This document shows positions 1 through 8,700 of a stretch of DNA of 13,315 nt, in pieces. Position 1 is the stretch's first letter; each line of letters opens with the position of its first letter. The notes under the pieces were generated by a model. It saw only the letters and a program-made list of their open reading frames with translations, was not told the origin of the DNA and did not search any database. This DNA comes from CAYMLQ01 sp964390795 (GTDB lineage: Bacteria; Verrucomicrobiota; Kiritimatiellia; RFP12; UBA1067): the NCBI GenBank assembly GCA_964390795.1, contig CAYMLQ010000139.1:1-13315 (forward strand). Direction: 5' to 3'. The position numbers and the translations under genes were made by a program.

Positions 1-733
<733 letters not shown>

Positions 734-741
734 GGTATGCC

Positions 742-2043
742 TTAGCGGCGCTTCATCTCTTGAATGGTGTCGTGGAGGTTCGCGAAAAGGGCTTCGAGCA
801 TGTCGGAGGGCACGGCGGAGAAGGCCAGCCGGATCAGGCCGGCGAGCACGATGACGCCGGTGCTTTTTGCGGACAGAAGCTGTTTACGCAAGGCTTCCGG
901 CTCTACGCCCAGCGGCTTGACGCACATGAAGTAGCCGGAGTTGAAGGGCATGGGCTGGAACGAGTCGGCGTACTCGGGATGTGCGGAGAGGATCGTCTTG
1001 ATGCGCTGGTAGCGGTGCTGCAAGATCTCGTATTTCGCCTGCTTCTGTTCGGCGTAAGCGGGCTGGCTGTAAGCTTTGAGCAGCAGGTGCTGCGCGAGGC
1101 TGGAGGCGCTGGAGATCGAGCCGCGCACGACGCCGGCGGCCTTGGCCTCGAGCGCCTTGTACTGGGCGGCGGTTGCGCCGTGGCAGCCGAAGGTCATGAA
1201 CCCCGCGCGGAAGCCCCAGACGTAGTCCTCTTTGGTGGGGCCGCAAAGCTTGACGGCCAGCACGTTGCGGTGCATGTCGGCCAGATCGGTGAAGAGCGAC
1301 TCTTTGCTCACGCCCGGCTCGTACACGAGGCCGAAGTAGGCGTCGTCCAGAATCACGACGAGCTTCTTGCCGGCCTCCGCCGCGCGCCGGAGGGCAGCGC
1401 AGATGGCGTCGGCGTCCGCATGCGTGGCGGTGTATCCGGTGGGGTTGTTTGGGAAATTAAGAATCACGATCTTCTTATCGCCGGGCGTCAGCAGCAACTG
1501 CTCCAGACCGGCCACGTTGAAGCGCGCGCCGTCGAACATCGGGAAGGTCGTGAGCACGCCGCCGTACGCCTCCTCGAAGAGCAGGTCGTAGTTGTCCCAA
1601 TACAGGTCGGGCAGGATGATCTCGTCGCCGGCGTCAACAAAGAGATGGCCTGCGACGCTCAGACCGTGCGTCAGGGCGTGGGTGACGACGGGCAGGCTAA
1701 AGGACTTTCCGGCGAGGGACGGGTTCTTGGCGAGCAGCATGCTGCGCCACATCTCGCGCAGGCCGGGAAGTCCGAAACTGGGGGCGTAGAGGAAGGCGGT
1801 CGAGGGCAGCTTGACCAACTCCTCCAGGCACTCTAGGCAGAGGGGCGAGCCGTCCTCCTCAAAGGCCGTGCCGATGGTGGCGTTGATGGCGGCGTCTTTC
1901 GCCTCGGCGCTCTGGCCGAGGATCCCTCGCGACGGGAAAAAGGCGCGCTGGCCTTTCAGCGAAAGCATCGAAAGAAGCGGGCTGTCGGCGGTCGCCAGGT
2001 CGGCGTTCAGTGCGGCGGCGAGCGGATGCGTCGGTCGGGGCAT
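742..2043 (-). CDS. Class I/II PLP-dependent aminotransferase
   Basis: A 433-residue fold-type I aminotransferase. It should move an amino group between an amino acid and a 2-oxo acid using pyridoxal phosphate; the substrate cannot be read from sequence. The expected landmarks are in order: NFPNNPTGY with Asn200 of the NPxG motif, DDAYFGL with Asp233 (pyridine nitrogen) and Tyr236, the Schiff-base lysine Lys271 in GPTKEDYVWGFRAGF with phosphate-binding Arg279, and Arg405 in LIRLAFSAV as the likely substrate-carboxylate arginine. The ATG at 2043 has an excellent ribosome binding site (AAGGAG, 6 bases upstream). It is the first gene of a two-gene unit with citrate synthase, driven by the promoter at 2113-2142. 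Pairing with citrate synthase suggests a link to oxaloacetate/2-oxoglutarate metabolism, for example an aspartate- or aromatic-type enzyme, but that is inference. Confidence 0.93.
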   Translation of the reverse strand: MPRPTHPLAAALNADLATADSPLLSMLSLKGQRAFFPSRGILGQSAEAKDAAINATIGTAFEEDGSPLCLECLEELVKLPSTAFLYAPSFGLPGLREMWRSMLLAKNPSLAGKSFSLPVVTHALTHGLSVAGHLFVDAGDEIILPDLYWDNYDLLFEEAYGGVLTTFPMFDGARFNVAGLEQLLLTPGDKKIVILNFPNNPTGYTATHADADAICAALRRAAEAGKKLVVILDDAYFGLVYEPGVSKESLFTDLADMHRNVLAVKLCGPTKEDYVWGFRAGFMTFGCHGATAAQYKALEAKAAGVVRGSISSASSLAQHLLLKAYSQPAYAEQKQAKYEILQHRYQRIKTILSAHPEYADSFQPMPFNSGYFMCVKPLGVEPEALRKQLLSAKSTGVIVLAGLIRLAFSAVPSDMLEALFANLHDTIQEMKRR

Positions 2044-2112
2044 GTGCGTCTCCTTGTGGTCTAACCGAAAAATACGGGGAGGATTTTAGCCAATATTCGC
2101 GGTAGGCGCGTG

Positions 2113-2142
2113 ACTATACAGAAAAGGGGGGGCACCCGTCAA
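2113..2142 (-). promoter_or_regulatory. Sigma70-type promoter of the aminotransferase-citrate synthase operon
   Basis: On the minus strand the sequence shows TTGACG (2142-2137), an 18-base spacer and TATAGT (2118-2113), close to the bacterial housekeeping consensus. Transcription would start near 2106 and give a leader of about 62 bases before the ATG at 2043. The spacer contains seven consecutive C (2132-2126), and A/T tracts lie immediately upstream. The hexamers match well and the position fits, but the start site is inferred. Confidence 0.7.
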
Positions 2143-2153
2143 GCAGGGTGTTA

Positions 2154-2179
2154 CGAAAAAATAATCGAAAAAATAATCG
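2154..2179 (-). repeat. Tandem 12-bp A-tract repeat, likely UP element
   Basis: Two exact tandem copies of cgaaaaaataat (2154-2165 and 2166-2177), followed by cg. On the minus strand they read as T6 tracts spaced 12 bases apart, beginning 11 bases upstream of the -35 hexamer. That is where the alpha-subunit C-terminal domain of RNA polymerase contacts UP elements, and spacing close to one helical turn would also favour intrinsic bending. The repeat and its position are seen; the function is inferred. An alternative role is the U-rich tail of a terminator for the upstream hemerythrin transcript. Confidence 0.5.
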
Positions 2180-2205
2180 GTGGGTTGGTGGGTGAGGGCA
2201 CGGGG

Positions 2206-2237
2206 ACCGGCGGCGGGTTACGGGGAACCCGCCCGGT
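2206..2237. other. Strong GC-rich hairpin in the hemerythrin-aminotransferase gap
   Basis: Inverted repeat: arms accgg + gcgggtt (2206-2210, 2213-2219) pair with aacccgc + ccggt (2226-2237) around the 6-base loop acgggg, with a 2-base bulge at 2211-2212. This gives 12 base pairs, mostly GC. It lies 120-150 bases downstream of the hemerythrin stop. No U-tract follows directly; the first T-run on the minus strand is about 30 bases further on. It may stabilise or help end the hemerythrin transcript, but it is not a canonical intrinsic terminator. Confidence 0.45.
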
Positions 2238-2326
2238 GCGACACGACATGCTCGTGGAACGGATGCGCGAAGCCAGGTAGGGAAGCCTCCCCGCAGGCGT
2301 CCGCAGGGCACAGAGACTAAGCAGTT

Positions 2327-2374
2327 GGACTAAGCGTATCCGACGAAGGGTGGGACTAAGGGTATGCGACAAGG
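2327..2374. repeat. Imperfect direct repeat covering the hemerythrin 3' end
   Basis: The 23-base segment at 2327-2349 and the 22-base segment at 2353-2374 align with about 20 identical positions (ggactaagcgtatccgacg against ggactaagggtatgcgac). The second copy includes the last codons and the TAG stop of the hemerythrin gene; the first copy lies just downstream in non-coding DNA. This looks like a small old tandem duplication. Confidence 0.5.
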
Positions 2375-2790
2375 TTTTCCGGTATGCAGCGCTTGTACTT
2401 CATGTCCTCTTCGAGGATATGGTGTACCAGCCACGAGCGCAGAAAGCTGGTAATTTGCGTGCAAATCGTGGGATCGGCCAAGTCCTGCTTCGATAATTCA
2501 ACAGCCTTGTCGAGGAAGACCTTGTGCTCGCGCTGCTGCGTCGTAAGCTCCGAGTAGCCCGCTTGGGACAGCAGGGATTCCTCCGCCTTGAAGTGGACAA
2601 GCGCGTAATCGAACATGCCCATGATCGTGTCAAAGGCGATGCCCGCGTCATCCGTCGCGCGCAAGCTGTTGATCAGGCCGATCAGCCGCTGGTGCTGGGC
2701 GTCCATGGCCGGCACGCCCACGCTGAACCGTTCATTCCAGATTATTCCTTGCATGTGTGACATTCTTGCTTTTTTTGGCTGTTCCGTCAA
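2356..2790 (-). CDS. Bacteriohemerythrin with one unusual iron ligand position
   Basis: A single-domain cytoplasmic hemerythrin. The family binds a non-heme di-iron centre that carries or senses O2. The signature IIWNERFSVGVPAMDAQHQ is followed by ligands His33, His66 and Glu70 (HxxxE), His89, His124 and Asp129 (HHILEED). The family normally has HxxxH in the third helix; here the first of that pair is Gln85 (QQREH), so one terminal iron ligand looks substituted. Numbering uses the TTG start at 2790, chosen because AAGGG lies 6 bases upstream, overlapping the giant gene's stop. This gives 144 residues. ATG codons at 2763 and 2754 are alternatives that give the more typical 135 and 132 residues, but with poor ribosome binding sites. 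It starts 9 bases after the giant gene, which suggests translational coupling, although a possible private promoter exists. Confidence 0.92.
   Translation of the reverse strand: MTEQPKKARMSHMQGIIWNERFSVGVPAMDAQHQRLIGLINSLRATDDAGIAFDTIMGMFDYALVHFKAEESLLSQAGYSELTTQQREHKVFLDKAVELSKQDLADPTICTQITSFLRSWLVHHILEEDMKYKRCIPENLVAYP
2762..2790 (-). promoter_or_regulatory. Possible weak promoter at the hemerythrin start
   Basis: TTGACG (2790-2785), 17 bases, then AAGAAT (2767-2762, 4 of 6 consensus bases). The -35 box is identical to those of the two better promoters in this window. If used, transcription would begin around 2755 and translation would have to start at the ATG at 2754, almost leaderless. 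This conflicts with the TTG start at 2790, so it is only a candidate. Confidence 0.25.
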
Positions 2791-2799
2791 CCAGAACCC

Positions 2800-5700
2800 T
2801 TACGGGCTGTTCAGGCGGACGCGGTAGAAGCGGGTCTTGTGAAGGGGTGCGTTGGTGTCGGACCAGACCATGGTCGTCTGATCGTGGGTGGCTTCCCACG
2901 GCCCGTTGGTCTGCAGGGTCGCGAGAGCGACCAGCGAGGTTACGGAGAGAATCTGGTAGCTGCGTCCGCTGGTCACGCTCCAGGTCAGGCTGGCGGCGTT
3001 CGTGCCGGTCTGTGCGCCGAGAAAGCGCAGGACGCTGAGCGCGTTGGTCGGGTCGGTGCCGGAGAGGTACTCCGAACGGTTGTCGAGGCAGTCGCCGTCG
3101 CTGTCTGCTCCGGGGCTCATGCCGCCGGGGAAGTAGAGCGCTTCCCACGCGTCCGAAACCTCGTTTGCGTTGGTGTCGGTCGGCACCAGGTAGGCGGTGC
3201 CCAGATTCATACGCGCGCCGGTCTGGAGGTTGCTGACCGCGCCGGGGCGCGTGTAGGTCTGGTAGCCCGTCAGGGCCACCGACAGATTCCAGTTGCAGGA
3301 ACCGAGCGTGATGTCTGGCGGCAGGCGCCCGTCTGCGGAGCTGAGCCAGTTGGTACGGTAGCTTGTGAGGATGACGCTGCCGTCGACGACAATGCCCGTG
3401 AGGCTGCCGCTGGCAGCGGTGAAGGCAATCTGCGCGTTGCCGAGAAAGGCGTGCGTCCAGGCGTCCCGCACCACGCCGGAGGTGACGGCCACGGAGGAGA
3501 GCAGCTCGAAGCCGGCCAGCGACCAGCTGCCGCTGATGGCTACCCGGCGCGGGTTCGCGTAGTAAATATTGGTCAGGCTTTGCACCTGGAAGGGTGTGTT
3601 CGGATCCTCGCGCGGCATGAAGTTTCCGGGCACGGGCAGGGTGACGAGATAGGAGCCGTTGGTGAGCCCGGTGTAGGTGACCGTCTTCGAGCCGCTAAAG
3701 GGCTTGGTTCCCCGGCCGTCGACGGTGACGGTTGTGCCGGTGGGCAGAGCGGAGGAGTAGACGCCGTCGACCCCGAGCACGATCAAGGTGCAGAGCCCGT
3801 CGGCCGCGGGGATGTCGACGCTGAACTCGTAGGCGCCCACGGTATTCGTGCCTGCGGCGTAGGGCGTGATCCGTGCCCAGTACCAGCCGGACGACGGGTA
3901 GTCGAGGCCTGTGTATTCACCTGAATCGTGGCCCTCCTCGTCGATGTGGTCGAGCGCTTCAATCGTGCCGTCCGATAACTCGCGGTAGAGGTCGATCACG
4001 GTGTCGAGACTGGTGCTCAGGTGGTAGGTCTCGATGTCATAGATAAAGTTGGTGACGAGGAAGAAGCGCACCCAGTCCTCATCGGCGGCGGTGAGGAACG
4101 TGTGAAGCTGAGCCGGGCCGTTGTAGAGCGAAGCGTCAGAAAGGGTGTCGTCGGGCTCATAGGCGTCGGCAAGGATGACTTCGGACTGGACGGGATCGGA
4201 GCGTTCGCCGGTGCTGTCCTCGGCGATGAAGGTGAGCCCGTAGCTTCCGGGAAGCGTGAAGTCGGCGCTGGCGGACTCATAACGGGCGGAGAGGGCGTCC
4301 CAGACAAGGGCGATGGCAGGCAGGTCGTTGGTGCCGCTGTAACCGGGAGGAGTGACTAGGCACCAGACGTTTGAGACGGGGTACATGCCGGCGATTTCGC
4401 TCGCCCAGAGGGTCACGGGGGCGCCGGGGGCGGCCAGGACGGTCAGCGGGGTGACGTCCCCGATCACAGGCGCGTCGGCGCCGGTGACGAAGGCGGAGCC
4501 TAGGTACGTTTCGTCGGCGAGGAGTCCGTCGATGTCCTTTTCGTTGGGTTCCCCGTTGAGGTTGTCATCGAGCTGCGCCTGCTGCCGGACGCTGCCTGAG
4601 ACGCGGCGGATGGCGCGCCGGGCGTCGGTGTAAGCATCGCCGAGCGTGCGTCCCGAGATGACGCCGGAGAGCAGGTATTGAGAGAAACTGACGGTGCCGC
4701 CATTCGCGAAGAGCGCCTCGCGCCCGGCCCGCGCGCTGGCGATGGCGATGCGGGTGGCGGCGGGAGAGTCCAGCGCGAGCTGCGGGGCGGCGAGGGCGGG
4801 CAGGAAGGCACCTGCGCCGGAGAAGTCGAAAATCAGGTTGACGGGAACCGGATTGGCGGACTGGAAACCGTTGACCCAGGCCGCGAGCGCGTTGGTGGAA
4901 AGCCCTTCGCTGCCGTTGAGGCGAAACTCCCCGTCCGCGTCTTCGCCGATCAGGTAGAGCGTGAGGCGGTCGGTGGCGTTTGTGAGCGCCCACTCGCTGA
5001 GGGCGGCTTGCAGGCTGGCGAGACCCGATGCCGCGGCGACGTCGTTCGAGCCGTCGCCGTCCAGGTCTGCGAAGCCGGTTGGCGAGAGCACGCGGATGTG
5101 GTCCGGCGTGAACAGGCGCAGGCGCAGGGTGGAGTAGGCCAGCCGGGTGAGCGCGTCGATGGCGGGCCACGCCGGGCTGTTGGTGTCGCCGCCGGCGACG
5201 AGGATGACGCGGTCGTCATAGCCGATCTGCGCGATGAAAGAGGAGCGGGGCGCGGAGACGTTGCCCTCCACGTCCTGCACGTAGAAGGACACGTTGTAGG
5301 TGCCGGGCGTGGTGAAGCCGTCGTAGGTGACGGAGTAGTGTCCGTTGTCTCCGCTGTAGGCGAGTTCCAGTTGCGGCAGGTCGGTGACCGGGTTGTCGGG
5401 GTCGGGGTCGTGGCCGGGCGGGACGATCAGGCACCAGGCGCGCGAGACCGGGTGGGGGGAGGTGACGCTGCCGATCCAGAGGGTGGCTGCGGTTTCGTCA
5501 GCGAGCACCTGGTTGCCGCAGACCTCGCCGATCTGGGGCGCGTCGCCGGACGCGACGAAGGTCGGGCCGATATAGGTGCCGGTGGCCTGCGACCAGTCGT
5601 TGGTCGAATAGATGCCGTCCTTGTCATCATCGAGCAGCGCGGCCTGGTAGGTGGACATGGCGCTCTGGGCCATGGTGAAGCACTGCATGACATCGTAGCC

Positions 5701-8700
5701 GAGCATGACGCCGGAGAAGAAGGCGCCGGAGAAGCTGACCAGACCGCCGGCCACGAAGTAGCTGGGCTGGTTGGTGCCGCTGGCGGCGATGACGATGCGG
5801 GAGGCCGCGCCAGCGTAGGCGAGTTCGTGCAGGAAACTGCCCGCATAGCAGAAGTCGAGCAGGACGGTGACGCGGGTGCCGTGGGCGTCCTGCAGGGCGT
5901 CGAGCCAGTCGCCGAGCTGCGCGGCGGTGATCGTCTCCGAGCCGCTGAGGCGGAAATAGCCGTTGCCGGAAGAGTTGCCGCCGTGGTCGACGAGGTAGAT
6001 GAAGAGACTGTCCGTATTGGTGACCACGGTGGTGAAGACCTCTTGGGCGCCAGCCAGCGTGGACAGTCCGTCGATGTCGTCGAGCCAGCCATTGCCGTCG
6101 ACGTCCTGCGAGGGCTCGGGGCTCAGGTAGCAGATGTTCTCTTTGGAGAACCCGCGGTAACGCAGGGTCGTGTAGGCGTTGTCGGCGAGGTAGTCGGTGG
6201 TGGGCCAGAGCGTGTCCTCTGCGGAGGTGCGTCCCGCGATGATGAGGGCCTTGCCGGCCAGGGCTAAGGTTTGGGCTCCGATCACGTTCAGGGTGGCGCG
6301 GCCGAGCGCGTCGCTGCTGTCCCACGCCTCCACGATGTCGGTGCGGCCGGTCTGGGTTCCGGCGGTGTGGTACGCCAGAGACCCGCCGTAAGAGGCGAGG
6401 GTTGCGCCGCTGCCGTTCTGGACGTAGCCCCAGTTGAGTGGCGAGGTGGTGTCCGTGCCGTAACCCGAGCTGTAAGTCGCTGTGCCGATACCCGCCCCGC
6501 CGCTGAGCAGGACGGATTCGCCGGCGGTCAGGGTTTTGCGGGAGGGGTTGATCGGCAAGGTGGCGCTCAGCACGGTCTCGGGACGGGGAACAGGGGATAA
6601 GGCGGAGAGGTTCATTTGGATGCGGTCGTCGTCGGAGGAGGTGACCATGCCATCGAGATTCGCGTCGGCGCGTCGGTAGCAGGCGGTCGAGTTGGTCAGC
6701 GAGGCGCGGATGCTCTGGTCGATCGGGAGGACGGTGCCGTCGCCGTCGATGTCACCCGAGCGGAGTGCACAGAAGGTTGCGTTTCCGCTGGACACGACGG
6801 CACAGCCGTTGGAGCCGCCGAAGTAGGCCGAGGCGTTCGTGGTGAAATCGTAGCTCAAGGCCTGATTGGTGAAGGCGACGGGGACGGCGGACATGGCGGC
6901 GACATGGTTGCGGTGCTTGACGACCACGTAAAACGCGCTGTTCGGCGGGAGGTCGGCAGCGAGATTCGTGGAACCTGCATCGCTGACGAGCCAGCCGTCA
7001 GAGCGCAGAAACATGCTGCGGGACAAGAAGGCGGGGCCGTTGGTCGCGTGCCGGAACTGCACAAGCACCCAATCCGTGGTGTTGGAGGGGATGCGGGGGG
7101 CGGTGCGCGGGTCGTCTGCGTAAGGCGACTGGAGCGGCAACGCGCCGCTCTGAGAGAGCGCGGCGGACATGAGGCTTGAGCCGGAGAGGAGGGCGCCCTG
7201 AAGGTAAAGCCGTAGCGAGGAGCGCACGTTCAGTTCGTAAGCGCCGATGTCGGCGGTCTTGCTCGCGATGCGCGGGTTGCCGTCGGCGTCGGTGGTGTCA
7301 AACATCCAGAAGCTGATCACGCCCGCGTCGACGCAGGGCGAATTCGCATGAAGCCGAAGGTTATTGTTCCCGAGGCTGACAAAGAGGCTGTCGGCCGAGA
7401 GGCTGTTCTTGTCCTGGCCGCTGGCGGTTCGCCACAGTGCGAGAGAAGCGACGGGGAACTGACTGGTGCCGTTGGTCTGCCACGCGCCTACGTAGCCACC
7501 GGCGCGGGGGTACAGGTTGTTGAAATCCGAATAATGGAGCGAGCCGGGATAGGCGACGAGACAGGCGGACTGGGCGTTGGTGGTCTCGACGATGTTGTTC
7601 CTGAGGATGTTCTTGTTGCGGCCCGTTTTCGCGTTGAGGATCTTGATGCCGGTTCCGCCGTTACAGACGGTGTTATTCTCGATGACGAACAGGCAGTTGC
7701 TGGCTGTTGCGGCGCTCTCCAGGGCGAGACCCGCGCCGTTGTTGCAGACCACGTTTTGGAGGATCTGATACTCCTCTCCGGAGAAGGCGCCGTAGGGTCG
7801 GATCTCGATGCCGAGCAAGCTGTTGTTACGGCAGATATTGCCGACAAGGGAGACGTGGCGGGCCGACGAGGCATTGACCGAGATGCCGATGTCGGCCGTC
7901 GCGCAGGTCAGGCCTTCGACACTGAGGAAGTCGGAGTGGATCTCGAGGCAGCGTCGGTTGCTATCGCCGGTTTGGCGGTTCAGGATCGTTCCGCCGCGCG
8001 TGCCGATCATGCGGATCGGCGCGTCGGAGGCGCCTTTATGGGTGGCATTGATGACGATGGTGGAAGGCAGGGTATAGATTCCGGTGTCCACGTAGACGGT
8101 GTCGCCGGGGCGCAACAGATACCGTGTGAACACGTCCGACAGCGATGCGAGCGGGCGGCTGGGTGCGTCGCCGGCGTTGTTGGTCGCGCCGGGAGCGGTG
8201 CAGTACCAGTCGCTGTTGGTCAGGCTGTCGTTCACATAGTAGGTTGCCGAGATGCGCGTCACGAGGCCGGCACTTGCGGTGGCATCGGAGACGGAGGCGT
8301 CCTGATTGCACACCACGCGTAGGAAATAGGTGGCGGTGGCGGTGGTGGGGTTAGGAACGGACCAGGCGAACGAGCCGGTAGGGGGGATGGGTGTGGCCAG
8401 AGCGGTCCAGGCGCCGCCGTTGGCCGAGTATTCGATGCGGCACGTGTCGTTGCTGTTCCAGCCGCTGCCGGAAGCGCTCCACGCGAGGGTCAGAAGGCCG
8501 CTCCACACCTCGCCGCCACGCGGGGTGAGCAGGGTGAGTTTCCGGTTCGGCGCGCTGCGTGAGGCCTCGCGCGTGTTGCCATAGGCGCCCAGGTTGATGC
8601 GGTTGCCGTTGGGCACGGGCTCGTTGCCGTAGGCGGAGGTCGTCTTGCCGGCGTCGATGCAGGGGCTCGTCGCGGTGTCGGCCGCCCAGGCGCCGTTGTG

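Larger units (their letters stand above)
2044..2355. other. Intergenic region between hemerythrin and aminotransferase
   Basis: A 312-base stretch with no convincing gene. From right to left it contains the duplicated hemerythrin 3' end, a GC-rich segment with cgcagg direct repeats (about 2292-2307), the hairpin at 2206-2237, the A-tract repeat, the promoter and a leader ending in the AAGGAG ribosome binding site. Short open frames here (minus strand 2114-2311 and 2151-2372) have no recognisable protein features. Confidence 0.7.

Noticed and set aside
2154..2179. Start of a CRISPR-like or satellite array.
   Set aside because: Only two 12-base units with no spacers; better explained by the adjacent promoter.
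2114..2372. Two small minus-strand open frames (65 and 73 codons) in the intergenic gap.
   Set aside because: No recognisable motifs; they cross the promoter and hairpin and begin within or just after the hemerythrin end.
4470..5217. Peptidase unit 2 as a sequencing error or frameshifted copy.
   Set aside because: The frame is open throughout, the fold motifs are kept, and both catalytic changes are in-frame substitutions with a clean 4-residue deletion.
5545..6261. Caspase-like domain as part of an anti-phage abortive infection system (CHAT/gasdermin type).
   Set aside because: The protein is exported by a signal peptide and its domain neighbours are extracellular types; no gasdermin, sensor or nuclease gene is present.
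4678..6267. Long plus-strand open frame of 529 codons, and similar ones at 2839-3924, 7348-8322, 8698-9759, 9922-10905 and 760-1836.
   Set aside because: They lie antisense to clear genes, have Gly/Val/Asp/Arg-heavy composition typical of the complement of GC-rich codons, and show no protein family features.
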